Positions 34,575-43,270 of a stretch of DNA of 64,000 bases are shown in pieces. This DNA comes from Nitrospirota bacterium (GTDB taxonomy: Bacteria > Nitrospirota > Thermodesulfovibrionia > UBA6902 > JAJYJJ01): the NCBI GenBank assembly GCA_021789595.1, contig JAJYJJ010000001.1, positions 150,454 through 214,453 of the forward strand, read 5' to 3'. A program made the translations under genes and the position numbers. The notes beneath the pieces are model-generated. The model worked only from the letters and a program-made list of their open reading frames with translations, was not told where the DNA came from and made no database searches. The first letter of the stretch is position 1; each line of letters begins with the position of its first letter.

Positions 34575-35815
34575 GTTTTGTAAGAGGACTCAAATGCAGG
34601 GAATGTGGAAGGGAATATCCTGTAGAGCCTATATATGTATGTGAGTTCTGCTTTGGCCCACTCGAGGTAGTCTATGACTATGACAGTATAAAAAAGGTTA
34701 TGACTATTGATAAGATACTGTCAAGGCCGAAGAGCCTCTGGAGATACAGGGAACTACTGCCTGTTGATGGAGAGCCTGTTGTAGGACTCAACTCGGGCTT
34801 TACGCCCCTTGTAAAGGCAGATAACCTTGCAGGTGTTCTTGGAGTAAAGCAACTGTATATAAAAGACGATACAGTTGTACACCCAACCCTTTCTTTTAAG
34901 GACAGGGTTGTATCTGTTGCCCTTACAAAGGCCAGGGAATTTGGCTTTGATACGGTTGCATGCGCATCAACAGGGAATCTTGCCCATGCAGTATCAGCCC
35001 AGGGGGCAAATGCAGGCTTCAAGAGATTTATATTTATACCTGCTACGCTTGAGTATAGTAAGATCGTTGCATCCCTCGTGTATGAGCCGAATCTGATAGC
35101 CGTTGATGGAAACTACGATGATGTAAACAGGCTGTGCAGTGAGATAGCGAACAAATATAAATGGGCATTTGTGAATATAAACATAAGGCCGTTTTACGCT
35201 GAAGGCTCAAAGACGCACGGGCATGAGATAATAGAGCAGCTTGGCTGGAGGGCACCTGATAATGTGGTTGTACCCTGTGCAAGCGGCTCCCTGATGACAA
35301 AGATATGGAAGAGCTTTAAGGAGATGAAGGAGATAGGGGTATTGAAGGAGTTGAATACAAGGGTCTTTGCTGCACAGGCAACGGGTTGTTCGCCAATAGT
35401 GGCTGCTATAAAGAGCAACAGCGATATTATAAGGCCTGTGAAGCCGGATACCATTGCTAAATCCCTTGCAATAGGTAATCCGGCAGATGGCTATTATGCA
35501 ACAAAGGTTGTAAAGGAAAGCGGTGGTTATGGCGAGGATGTGTCTGATGAGGAGATAATAGATGCCATAAAACTTCTTGCTAAAACAGAGGGCATATTTG
35601 CTGAGACAGCAGGAGGCGTTACCCTTGCAGCCGCAAAGAAACTCATAGAGACTGGAAGGATAGACAGGGACAAAACAACAGTCATATGTATTACAGGAAA
35701 TGGCCTCAAGACCCAGGAGGCATTAGTAGGACATACAGGACAACCCTATCATATAAGACCAAATCTTGCATCCTTTGAGGAGTGCCTCAAAGGTATAAAG
35801 AAGGGAGGACAATAG
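34571..35815 (+). CDS. Threonine-synthase-fold PLP enzyme with N-terminal zinc ribbon
   Basis: 414 residues. C9-x2-C12 and C24-x2-C27 form a zinc ribbon; the PLP lysine is K110 in L-S-F-K-D-R-V, with G-N-L-A-H-A-V (phosphate-binding) after it. It is a paralog of thrC at 36347. Since thrC is already present, this one may be a sulfur-transferring beta/gamma-replacement enzyme, like CysM with CysO, acting on O-phosphohomoserine or O-phosphoserine. It sits between the JAMM protease (4-nt overlap) and the carrier (adjacent). Plain threonine synthase remains possible. Confidence 0.85.
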   Translation: MSFVRGLKCRECGREYPVEPIYVCEFCFGPLEVVYDYDSIKKVMTIDKILSRPKSLWRYRELLPVDGEPVVGLNSGFTPLVKADNLAGVLGVKQLYIKDDTVVHPTLSFKDRVVSVALTKAREFGFDTVACASTGNLAHAVSAQGANAGFKRFIFIPATLEYSKIVASLVYEPNLIAVDGNYDDVNRLCSEIANKYKWAFVNINIRPFYAEGSKTHGHEIIEQLGWRAPDNVVVPCASGSLMTKIWKSFKEMKEIGVLKELNTRVFAAQATGCSPIVAAIKSNSDIIRPVKPDTIAKSLAIGNPADGYYATKVVKESGGYGEDVSDEEIIDAIKLLAKTEGIFAETAGGVTLAAAKKLIETGRIDRDKTTVICITGNGLKTQEALVGHTGQPYHIRPNLASFEECLKGIKKGGQ

Positions 35816-36091
35816 ATGGCAGTTATCGTAAGGATACCAACACCGCTACAGAGGTTGACCCAGGGAAAGGAGGAGATCGAGGGCAGACCTGGAAGTATTA
35901 TGGATCTCATAAACGACCTTGATGGGAAATACCCTGGTATTGGTGAAAGGATCTCAGAAGGTGGAAAGATAAGGAGATTTGTAAATGTATATGTGAACGA
36001 GGAAGATATAAGGTTTCTTAAGGCAGAAGAAACAGAGGTAAAGGACGGCGATGTAGTATCAATAATCCCTGCCATAGCAGGCGGGATTTAA
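35816..36091 (+). CDS. MoaD/ThiS-family sulfur carrier ending -GGI
   Basis: 91 residues, beta-grasp ubiquitin-like: V-I-V-R-I-P-T-P-L-Q near the start, F-V-N-V-Y-V-N-E-E-D-I-R-F-L in the middle and G-D-V-V-S-I-I-P-A-I-A-G-G-I at the end. The extra Ile after the di-glycine blocks thiocarboxylate formation until a protease removes it, as in the HcyS carrier of Wolinella methionine synthesis. Start follows the preceding stop directly, with GGGAGGA as ribosome-binding site. Confidence 0.9.
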   Translation: MAVIVRIPTPLQRLTQGKEEIEGRPGSIMDLINDLDGKYPGIGERISEGGKIRRFVNVYVNEEDIRFLKAEETEVKDGDVVSIIPAIAGGI

Positions 36092-36104
36092 TAAAGGAGG
36101 AACA

Positions 36105-36344
36105 ATGGCCAAGCTGAGGGTTAAACTCACTTTCCCCCAACACCTGATAAAGGAGCCTGTGGTTTATACCATGGCAAAAAAGTATGATCTGATGCCAAAT
36201 ATAAGAAGGGCCAAGGTAACAGAAACCGTTGGGGAGATGGTTCTTGAGGTTGAGGGTACAGAGGAAAACTTAGAAAAGGGGATAGAGTCCTTAAGGCAAC
36301 AGGGGGTAAAGGTCGAGCTCATAGAAGGGGATATTATAGAATAG
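36105..36344 (+). CDS. NIL-domain protein
   Basis: 79 residues: [36 protein letters not shown] domains bind methionine in MetN transporters and occur with proteins of anaerobic homocysteine synthesis. Here it stands alone with no ferredoxin part, between the sulfur carrier and thrC, preceded by AAAGGAGG. It could sense methionine or assist the sulfur transfer. Confidence 0.85.
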   Translation: MAKLRVKLTFPQHLIKEPVVYTMAKKYDLMPNIRRAKVTETVGEMVLEVEGTEENLEKGIESLRQQGVKVELIEGDIIE

Positions 36345-36346
36345 TC

Positions 36347-37423
36347 ATGTTGTGGAATGGAATAATAAATCAATACAGGGACTTTCTTCCTGTTACAGAA
36401 AAGACACCGGTTGTAAGCCTTAACGAAGGGAATACCCCTCTTGTGAAATCCATTAATCTATCGAATGTTATAGGCATAGACTTGCAGCTTTACTTTAAGT
36501 TTGATGGAACCAATCCAACAGGCTCATTTAAGGACAGGGGTATGACCCTTGCCCTTTCCAAGGCTTTGGAAGCAGATTCAAAGGCAGTAATATGCGCCTC
36601 AACAGGCAATACATCTGCCTCTGCTGCTGCCTATGCAGCAAGGGCAGGTATAAAGGCGATCGTCCTGATTCCAGAGGGTAAGATTGCCCTTGGTAAGCTT
36701 GTTCAGGCATTGATTCATGGGGCAAAGGTACTGCAGATAGATGGAAATTTTGACGATGCCCTCCGGATAGTAAGGAGTCTTGTAGAGAAATATCCGATTA
36801 CCCTGGTCAATTCCATAAATCCTTTCAGGCTTGAAGGCCAGAAATCAGCAGCCTTTGAGGTGTGTGACCAACTCGGCTTTGCCCCAAAGTACCATGCACT
36901 GCCTGTTGGAAATGCAGGCAATATTACTGCCTACTGGAGGGGATATAATGAGTATAAAAAGATAGGCAAGATTGATTACCTGCCGATAATGCTCGGTTTT
37001 CAGGCAGCAGGGGCTGCCCCCCTGGTTATTGGAAGACCTGTTGAAAGACCAGAGACTATTGCAACTGCCATAAGGATAGGAAACCCTGCAAGCTGGAAGG
37101 GTGCTATTTCTGCAAGGGATGAGTCAGGAGGAAGGATTGAGGCTGTTACCGATGAGGAGATCGTTGATGCCTACAGACTTATTGCGTGCAGAGAAGGGAT
37201 ATTCTGCGAGCCTGCCTCAGCAGCATCCTTAGCAGGGGTTATAAAACTCTGCAAGGAAGGATATTTTAGCAAGGGTGATACTGTGGTTTGCACATTGACA
37301 GGCAATGGCCTTAAGGACCCTGATACTGTTTTAAAGGTTGCACCAAAACCTATAAAGGTGAAGGCAGATATTGGGGCTGTTGAACGGATATTAGAGGGAT
37401 TCTTAAATGGGCAGTCGCAATAA
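36347..37423 (+). CDS. thrC: Threonine synthase
   Basis: 358 residues. [11 protein letters not shown] lysine K62 in T-G-S-F-K-D-R-G-M, and S-T-G-N-T-S-A-S. Converts O-phosphohomoserine to threonine. It lacks the zinc ribbon of its paralog at 34571 and has the size and N-terminus of ordinary bacterial ThrC (R-D-F-L-P-V). Overlaps the ApgM-like gene by 17 nt. Confidence 0.93.
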   Translation: MLWNGIINQYRDFLPVTEKTPVVSLNEGNTPLVKSINLSNVIGIDLQLYFKFDGTNPTGSFKDRGMTLALSKALEADSKAVICASTGNTSASAAAYAARAGIKAIVLIPEGKIALGKLVQALIHGAKVLQIDGNFDDALRIVRSLVEKYPITLVNSINPFRLEGQKSAAFEVCDQLGFAPKYHALPVGNAGNITAYWRGYNEYKKIGKIDYLPIMLGFQAAGAAPLVIGRPVERPETIATAIRIGNPASWKGAISARDESGGRIEAVTDEEIVDAYRLIACREGIFCEPASAASLAGVIKLCKEGYFSKGDTVVCTLTGNGLKDPDTVLKVAPKPIKVKADIGAVERILEGFLNGQSQ

Positions 37424-38639
37424 AACAAGATATGTAGTGCTCCTTGGCGATGGGATGGCAGACAGGCCATTGAAAGAGCTTGGTGGAAAGACGCCGCTTC
37501 AGGCCGCCAGAACCATTAATATGGATAAGCTTGCATCGCAGGGTGAGGCAGGAAGTGTCAGGACTATACCAGAGGGTTTTCACCCCGGCTCTGATATTGC
37601 AAACCTGTCTATCATGGGCTATGACCCGAAAAGATATTACAGCGGCAGGGCGCCCCTTGAGGCTGCAAGCATGGATATAAGACTAAAAGACAATGATGTT
37701 GCCTATAGATGTAACCTGGTTACACTGAAATTCAGCAAGGACAAGAAAAATGCAGTAATGGAAGACTACAGTGCCGGCCATATAGAGACAGAAGAGGCAA
37801 GGATACTGATAAATGACCTGAACGGCTACCTTAACAAAGATGACATAAGCTTCTATCCAGGGGTTAGCTATAGACACCTTATGTTATGGAAGGCAGGGGA
37901 GGTCAAGGCAGAGTGCATCCCGCCACATGATATAACAGGGAAAGAGATAGGGGATTACCTGCCTGTTGGTTCTGGTGAAGAGGTTTTAAAAGAACTGATG
38001 ATAAAATCAGCTGATTTCCTACATGCACATCCTATTAATAAGGAGAGGATAAATCGGGGACTGAGACCGGCAAACAGCATATGGCTGTGGGGACAGGGCA
38101 AGCGGCCAACCATGCCCACATTCAAGGAGAAATATGGGATTGAGGGCGCTCTTATCTCAGCAGTTGACCTGACAAAGGGGATAGGGATATACGCAGGTTT
38201 CAGGATTATTAATGTCATAGGGGCAACAGGCTATCTTGATACCAATTACACAGGAAAGGCAGAGGCTGCAATAGAGGCATTAAACGATGTGGATTTTGTT
38301 TATCTCCATGTTGAGGCCCCTGATGAGGCAGGGCATTCAGGAAATTATAAGGATAAGATTAAGGCTATAGAGGACTTTGACGGCCTTGTAGTCGGGCATG
38401 TAATGAAGGGATTGGAAGGGAGGTTTAAGGATTACCGTGTTCTGCTTCTGCCCGACCATGCTACCCCTATCAAGGTAAAAACACACACGGATGAACCTGT
38501 GCCATTTGTCATTTACAACAGCCGCATTAAGATAAATAATGAAGGCGTTACATTTGATGAGTCCATCCTGAAAAGGAAGGACATAGCTGTATTTGAGGAA
38601 GGTTATAAGCTGATGGATTATTTTATTAAAGGGAAATGA
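37407..38639 (+). CDS. ApgM-family phosphotransferase, proposed homoserine kinase
   Basis: 410 residues of the alkaline-phosphatase-like superfamily: [10 protein letters not shown] metal site, [15 protein letters not shown] with the candidate nucleophilic Ser, [10 protein letters not shown] and L-P-D-H-A-T-P. Archaeal-type cofactor-independent phosphoglycerate mutases share this core, but a subgroup lying beside hom and thrC has been proposed to be a homoserine kinase, and no thrB occurs here. The operon position favours that role. Confidence 0.85.
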   Translation: MGSRNKTRYVVLLGDGMADRPLKELGGKTPLQAARTINMDKLASQGEAGSVRTIPEGFHPGSDIANLSIMGYDPKRYYSGRAPLEAASMDIRLKDNDVAYRCNLVTLKFSKDKKNAVMEDYSAGHIETEEARILINDLNGYLNKDDISFYPGVSYRHLMLWKAGEVKAECIPPHDITGKEIGDYLPVGSGEEVLKELMIKSADFLHAHPINKERINRGLRPANSIWLWGQGKRPTMPTFKEKYGIEGALISAVDLTKGIGIYAGFRIINVIGATGYLDTNYTGKAEAAIEALNDVDFVYLHVEAPDEAGHSGNYKDKIKAIEDFDGLVVGHVMKGLEGRFKDYRVLLLPDHATPIKVKTHTDEPVPFVIYNSRIKINNEGVTFDESILKRKDIAVFEEGYKLMDYFIKGK

Positions 38640-38657
38640 CGTCCTTTTTAAATCCTC

Positions 38658-39869
38658 ATGGTGAATATAAAGGATATCCAGAATGCACTTAAAAATATCA
38701 AACCATTTGTCCATAAGACCCCATTAATCTACTCCAACTCCTTCAGCAGGTTTACAGGGGCCGAGGTTTATCTCAAGGCAGAAAATCTCCAGAAGACAGG
38801 CTCATTCAAGGTTAGAGGGGCATTCAACAGGATGATTAACATCAAAGATGGGAAGGTAATAGCCGCATCAATGGGAAATCACGCCCAGGGTGTTGCATTT
38901 GCTGCAGGCAGGCTTGGGATAGATGCAAAGATAATTATGCCTGTGACAGCCCCTATCGTGAAGGAGGAGGCAACAAAGGGTTATGGCGCAGAGGTTGTTC
39001 TTTATGGAGAGAGTTTTAAGGAGGCCTTGGATTATGCCCTTTGTCAGAAGGACTATATCTTCATACACGCCTTTGATGACGAAGAGGTAATTGCAGGGCA
39101 GGGGACTATCGGCATAGAGATAATGGATGAACTAAAGGATGTGGATATTATACTTGTGCCTGTAGGCGGAGGTGGACTTATATCAGGTATATCGATTGCA
39201 GCAAATACCATATCACCAAAAACAAAGGTAATTGGCATCCAGACCGAGTCTGCAAAATCAGCATATACCTCATTCAGAAAGGAAAAGATATCCGAGATGC
39301 TGCCATTGCCCAGCCTTGCTGATGGAATAGCAGTGGGCAGGGTTGGCGATAAGACATTAGAGATTATAAATAAGTATGTGGATGACATGCTTTTAGTGGG
39401 TGAAGACGCTATTGCAATGGCAATACTTCTTTTCCTTGAACGAAAAAAACTTGTTGTTGAAGGCGCTGGATCAGTGCCCCTTGCAGCCCTAATAGATAAC
39501 AAGGAGAGATTTAGAGGCAAACGGATTGTCCTTGTTGTAAGCGGCGGCAATATAGATTTCACACTGATTGACAGGATAATTCATAAGGGCCTTGTAACAA
39601 GTGGAAGGATAGGGATCTTTGAGGTGACTGTTGATGATGTCCCAGGCGGCCTCCACTTACTGACAGGTATTATCGCATCGCACAGGGGGAATATCCTCAA
39701 TGTTGCCCATGACAGGCTCGGAGGTAATTTGCCTGTGGGTAAGACAAAGGTGGTTATCACAGTTGAGACACGAGGCAAGGGGCATTTAGAGGAAATCCTG
39801 TCTGATCTCGCTACAAAGGGTTTCGCTGTGGGAAAGGGGAGGCATAATGACCCGCTGCATCAACCTTAA
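38658..39869 (+). CDS. ilvA: Threonine dehydratase with ACT domain
   Basis: 403 residues. PLP lysine K51 in K-T-G-S-F-K-V-R-G-A, S-M-G-N-H-A-Q-G-V-A, glycine-rich phosphate loop V-G-G-G-G-L, and a C-terminal ACT-like domain (from about 325, F-E-V-T-V-D-D-V-P-G-G-L). Deaminates threonine to 2-oxobutyrate for isoleucine synthesis. Last gene of the coupled run; 18 bp separate it from the ApgM-like gene. Confidence 0.94.
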   Translation: MVNIKDIQNALKNIKPFVHKTPLIYSNSFSRFTGAEVYLKAENLQKTGSFKVRGAFNRMINIKDGKVIAASMGNHAQGVAFAAGRLGIDAKIIMPVTAPIVKEEATKGYGAEVVLYGESFKEALDYALCQKDYIFIHAFDDEEVIAGQGTIGIEIMDELKDVDIILVPVGGGGLISGISIAANTISPKTKVIGIQTESAKSAYTSFRKEKISEMLPLPSLADGIAVGRVGDKTLEIINKYVDDMLLVGEDAIAMAILLFLERKKLVVEGAGSVPLAALIDNKERFRGKRIVLVVSGGNIDFTLIDRIIHKGLVTSGRIGIFEVTVDDVPGGLHLLTGIIASHRGNILNVAHDRLGGNLPVGKTKVVITVETRGKGHLEEILSDLATKGFAVGKGRHNDPLHQP

Positions 39870-40008
39870 CATCTCTAACATAAACTGCTGCCTGCCCTGG
39901 CTTCAACAGAGACAAAGACTGTAAACGGCAGAGAAGTTATTGAGACAGCCGATAAAGAAACTATTTACAGAGCAAAAGTCTCAGTCTCAATATTTTTTAT
40001 TGACAGAA

Positions 40009-40152
40009 TCAAAACAAATTCTTAACAATTTCCTCGGTATATTCATAGGAACTTTTGTTTGAACAATTTCCGAGTATCCTGATCTTCTCAAGGATTTCGT
40101 TAGTCCGCTTTGAGGCGATTCTTTTAAACCGCTCATGTCTGCTCTCTTTCAT
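40009..40152 (-). CDS. Small helical protein beside a nucleotidyltransferase fragment
   Basis: 47 residues, opening M-K-E-S-R-H-E-R-F-K-R-I-A-S-K-R-T-N-E and continuing with I-R-I-L-G-N-C-S-N-K-S-S-Y-E-Y-T-E. I recall this pattern from tiny proteins encoded beside nucleotidyltransferase-type toxin-antitoxin genes. The ATG follows the stop of the upstream fragment without a gap. Function unknown; seems complete. Confidence 0.6.
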   Translation of the reverse strand: MKESRHERFKRIASKRTNEILEKIRILGNCSNKSSYEYTEEIVKNLF

Positions 40153-40330
40153 CTATCTTTTCTGTATTCTTTTCTTTTTGAGTTTTCTGATCTTAAGTAA
40201 TATTTTCAGATCCTCAATGTCCATGGATCTTCCCGCTACCTTTTTCATCTTTATCAGGTCATCAAGGGATGCGAAATAAACGGAAGTGTTTCCAAACTCT
40301 GCCCTTACCCTAAAGAGGGGAACATATTGG
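40153..40330 (-). pseudogene. C-terminal fragment of a nucleotidyltransferase-like protein
   Basis: Minus-strand frame ends F-A-S-L-D-D-L-I-K-M-K-K-V-A-G-R followed by D-I-E-D-L-K-I-L and a basic tail, the usual C-terminus of DUF6036/AbiEii-like nucleotidyltransferases. The N-terminal catalytic part is gone: the sequence merges upstream with the truncated integrase end around 40310-40330. Confidence 0.5.
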
Positions 40331-40711
40331 CGTTGTCGCCTCAGCCCTCAATAAGTTATTGGAAGATTCCCCCTTAATAAAGGGGGTGGAGGGGGATGTT
40401 GCCTTTACTGTCTTTTCAGTATTGATTTGAACAGGAGGGGTTTCATTATCCATTTTCCGCAGTATCTCAAAATAAAGAGACAGGGCATGCGCTGCCTGCT
40501 TTTGCTGTTCGGGCGACTGATTCTTTTTTCGCAATTTTTCGATGAACAAACTTACCTGTTCCGATTTGGAATCCGGAAGCGAGTATTTATTGCAAAAATC
40601 CAGGAAGTAACGAAGCCATTTTTTAAAGTCCGCATGACGGGAAACATTCATTATCTTTTTTTTGAGAATGGCTTCATAATGCGGCAAAATATGGTTCGGT
40701 ATATTGAGCAT
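40310..40711 (-). pseudogene. Integron-type tyrosine recombinase, catalytic domain lost
   Basis: 133 codons. Residues 1-90 match the N-terminal DNA-binding part of long integron integrases (P-N-H-I-L-P-H-Y-E-A-I-L-K-K-K, R-Y-F-L-D-F-C, Q-Q-K-Q-A-A-H-A-L-S-L-Y-F-E). A linker follows, then residues encoded by a palindromic repeat (T-S-P-S-T-P-F-I-K-G-E), and the frame stops. The R-H-R-Y catalytic domain is absent. The gene points away from the cassettes at 40868 onward, the normal integron layout, so it marks the integron platform. Confidence 0.75.
40364..40400. repeat. Palindromic repeat copy in the integrase remnant
   Basis: GATTCCCCCTTAATAAAGGG continuing GGTGGAGGGGGATG; same family as 41916-41961. 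It encodes the final residues of the broken integrase. Confidence 0.65.
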
Positions 40712-40730
40712 AGTATGTTAACCAGAAAGC

Positions 40731-40760
40731 TGGATAACATGACAAACGGAATGTTATCCA
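40731..40760. promoter_or_regulatory. Perfect 10-bp inverted repeat upstream of the integrase
   Basis: TGGATAACAT and ATGTTATCCA flank a 10-bp spacer, 20 bp before the integrase start and before the first cassette core. It could be an operator, or part of the attI region where integrase binds. Confidence 0.45.
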
Positions 40761-40867
40761 ACCTAACAAGTATAATGAACTTGGGAAGTTACGTCAAGTT
40801 TAAATTTTAAACTTTATTAACTTGGCTGAAAATTTCTGATATTATCCAGAAAACTGGTTAATAATAC

Positions 40868-41603
40868 GTTATGGGTAAAAATAATAATTAGCTGGAGGTA
40901 GAAATGCCAAAGGTTTTCCATAGGCAAGACCTGAGATTTGAGAAAAGAAAGTCGCGCATGTCTGAGTTTGACTGGCATATGAGTCCCAGACTGGGGCAGC
41001 TCGTGAATTCTAAATACCTTGAATTTTACATTGTCTCATTGGACTCGGGCAAATTTTCATTCCCTTACCATTTTCACCGAGCATCCGAAGAATTATTTAT
41101 GATCCTTTCCGGGGAGGCGACTCTTCGGTCACCGGAAGGATTCCAAAAGGTCGTCCAGGGCGATATCATTTTTTTCGAAGAAGGTCCTTCCAGTGCTCAT
41201 CAACTTTATAACCATGGCGACTCTCCCTGTGTTTATCTGGATCTAAGGACAACCTTTGGCATAGACGTTTGCGAATATCCCGACTCAGGAAAAGTCAATA
41301 TCCTTCCCTTTCTGGAGGTGTTCGAGAGTTCCTCAAAGGTGGATTATTATAAAGGCGAAAAAGATGTTGCAAGAAAGTGGCCTAAGAAGATCATACAGAA
41401 GCAGTCCGTCAGTCAAAAGAGAAAAAAATAGATAACGGCATTGAAGACGAAAAAGAGAGAAGCAATTAACTGCAAAGAGAATTCAAACCATGAAAAAGAA
41501 ATGAAAACATCCCATAACAATTCAATCGAGCGAGGCGACAGGGAATAACCCTGTCTTGTTTGCAGAAGCTGGTTGCCCCTGCGCCTCATTGTTGTCGTTA
41601 TAC
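40868..41603 (+). mobile_element. Integron cassette 1 (cupin) with its attC
   Basis: Cassette start core GTTATGG at 40868-40874; attC from CCATAAC (41512-41518) to GTTATAC (41597-41603). Cores at the two cassette ends are reverse complements, as expected from the circular intermediate. The attC is an imperfect palindrome (ATAAC, CAAT, GAGGCG and CAGGG recur in the complement of the right side). An internal CAGGG-AATAA-CCCTG hairpin also occurs. Confidence 0.7.
40904..41431 (+). CDS. Cupin-domain protein (integron cassette gene)
   Basis: 175 residues; single cupin with F-P-Y-H-F-H-R-A-S-E-E-L-F (metal-binding His, His, Glu) and G-D-I-I-F-F-E-E-G-P-S-S-A-H-Q (second His). No fused regulator. 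GGAGG precedes the ATG. It lies between GTTATGG (40868-40874) and an attC whose left core CCATAAC (41512-41518) is the exact complement, so it is a complete gene cassette. Substrate unknown. Confidence 0.85.
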   Translation: MPKVFHRQDLRFEKRKSRMSEFDWHMSPRLGQLVNSKYLEFYIVSLDSGKFSFPYHFHRASEELFMILSGEATLRSPEGFQKVVQGDIIFFEEGPSSAHQLYNHGDSPCVYLDLRTTFGIDVCEYPDSGKVNILPFLEVFESSSKVDYYKGEKDVARKWPKKIIQKQSVSQKRKK

Positions 41604-41698
41604 GATGAAGGAGAACCGGCCTATGCGTTACGGAACAAGAATTTTCATTGCCTCAATGATTTTTTGGGTCTTCGCGTAATTGAGTGGGTCATTTGCAG

Positions 41699-41742
41699 CC
41701 CTCTTTTCCCCTCTTTGGAAAAGAGGGGTTAGGGGAGATTTT
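41699..41742. repeat. Palindromic repeat copy
   Basis: CCTCTTTTCCCCTCTTTGGA continuing AAAGAGGGGTTAGGGGAG. One of three copies around the broken DUF559 gene. Confidence 0.6.
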
Positions 41743-41749
41743 ACAACAA

Positions 41750-42149
41750 TCATAACCTACCCCATATCTTTTCCAAAACTACATCAAGATGCTCCAATAC
41801 TTCTCTATCAGAAAATCTGAGAACGGTTATACCCACTCTCGCCATATATTCATCTCTCGTCCCGTCTTTCTCCCTCCCTTCAGCACTATAATGCTGCCCT
41901 CCATCAATCTCGATTAATCCCCCTCAGTCCCCCTTTATTAAAGGGGGATTTTAGGGGGATTGGACAATAAAAATCAGCAATATAGTTGCCTATAATCTTC
42001 TGCCTATAAAATTGATATCCCTTCAATTGTTTGCCCCTAATCTTCGACCATAGCAACAACTCGCTATCGGTCATGTTTCGCCTCAGGTTTCTCGATAGCT
42101 GTCTCAGGGTCTTATTATACGTAAGCATAGCTGTTGTTAACGTTTTCAA
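41750..42149 (-). pseudogene. DUF559 endonuclease-like gene disrupted by a palindromic repeat
   Basis: The N-terminal part reads L-S-R-N-L-R-R-N-M-T-D-S-E-L-L-L-W-S-K-I-R and G-N-Y-I-A-D-F-Y-C, the start of DUF559 (Vsr-like nuclease fold). At 41961 the frame enters a repeat and stops. Beyond it, in another frame, the rest is recognisable: L-I-E-I-D-G-G-Q-H-Y, then V-G-I-T-V-L-R-F-S-D-R-E-V-L, to TGA at 41750. The repeat therefore killed the gene by frameshift. Confidence 0.75.
41916..41961. repeat. Palindromic repeat inserted in DUF559
   Basis: 46 bp: outer arms AATCCCCCT/AGGGGGATT, inner arms CCCCCTTTA/TAAAGGGGG. The cleanest copy of the family in the window, and one whose host gene shows both flanks. 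Confidence 0.75.
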
Positions 42150-42190
42150 ATCCCCCCCTTTTCTAAAGGAGGGAGAATAAGGAGAATACG
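42148..42190. repeat. Palindromic repeat copy upstream of DUF559
   Basis: AAATCCCCCCCTTTTCTAAA continuing GGAGGGAGAATAAGGAG; degenerate member of the same family. Confidence 0.5.
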
Positions 42191-42427
42191 CCTCCCACGA
42201 GAATTATACCCACACTCTTCCACGAAGACCCGATTTTTTTTTAAGCCTGTTAACCTCCGTAAATGCACAAAATAACCAGCCTGAAGCGTCCAGCAATTTC
42301 TTTGAGTTTAAAATCCACCCCCATCTTCCACCTTTTCAATTCAAACTTATCTGGCGGAAAGATTGGCCCGTGGTCGAAACAATTGAAGTTTATAAATTAG
42401 GCGAGCCGTTGGAGTGACCCCCATCGG

Positions 42428-43270
42428 TTAGACACAAAATACCTCTGAGGTTAGCTGGGTCTGACGGTTAGTGTTTTTCTTTATTGCCACCAGCGCTTCA
42501 TATTCGTTTGGCGGGCAATATCCCAATGCCGAGTGTAACCGCTTCTCATTGTACACATCTTCGATAAAAAAGGGAATCCGTTTCTTTACGTCCTCAAAGG
42601 TCTTATAGTCCCATAGATACACCTCCTCGTTCTTCAGGGTTTTCATGAAGCTCTCCGCCCACGCATTATCGTAAGGGTTGCCCTTGCGTGACATGCTTAT
42701 CAGGAGACCGGTGGCATTGAGATCATCCACATACTCACTGGCAGCATACTGCATCCCTCTATCGGAATGATGAATACACCCTTCAGGAGGACGTCTCGTC
42801 TCAGTTGCCATCCTTAAGGCTGCTCTGGTCAACTCCGTATCGATCCTCAAGGAGATTGCCCAGCCCACAACTTTCCGGGAGAAGACATCAAGGATGACTG
42901 TCAAATATACAAAAGCCGTCATTATCCGGATATAGGTAATGTCCGCGACCCACGCCTGGTTCACTCCGGTTATCTTTGCATCTTTCAGCAGGTTGGGAGC
43001 CACAGGATAGGGATGATTGCTGTCTGTGGTCCTAACCCACCGCTTCTTGATCTTACAAATCAGACCCTCCTCCTGCATGATCCTCTGCACCCTCTTGTGA
43101 TTCACTTCTGAGCCATCTCGCTTTAGTTGCGCCGTGACACGCCGATAACCATATCGCTCATGTTGCACCATGATGCTTTCGATTTTGTCACGGAGGTCTG
43201 CATCTTCCTTCTGCTTTTGAAGGTCAAGAGTCTTCTTGTAGTAATAGCTGCTCCTTGCAACCTTCAGCAT
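42428..43270 (-). CDS. IS3 transposase orfB (DDE integrase core)
   Basis: 280 residues. rve-type catalytic residues: D in W-V-A-D-I-T-Y-I, D in I-H-H-S-D-R-G-M-Q-Y and E in N-A-W-A-E-S-F-M-K-T-L-K. Upstream HTH_21 segment (H-E-R-Y-G-Y-R-R-V-T-A-Q-L). ATG overlaps the orfA stop (ATGCTGA), so synthesis probably depends on coupling or frameshifting from orfA. Confidence 0.95.
   Translation of the reverse strand: MLKVARSSYYYKKTLDLQKQKEDADLRDKIESIMVQHERYGYRRVTAQLKRDGSEVNHKRVQRIMQEEGLICKIKKRWVRTTDSNHPYPVAPNLLKDAKITGVNQAWVADITYIRIMTAFVYLTVILDVFSRKVVGWAISLRIDTELTRAALRMATETRRPPEGCIHHSDRGMQYAASEYVDDLNATGLLISMSRKGNPYDNAWAESFMKTLKNEEVYLWDYKTFEDVKKRIPFFIEDVYNEKRLHSALGYCPPNEYEALVAIKKNTNRQTQLTSEVFCV

Noticed and set aside
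34571..35815. Calling this gene simply a duplicate thrC
   Set aside because: The zinc ribbon and its place between JAMM protease and sulfur carrier argue for a distinct role, although not proven.
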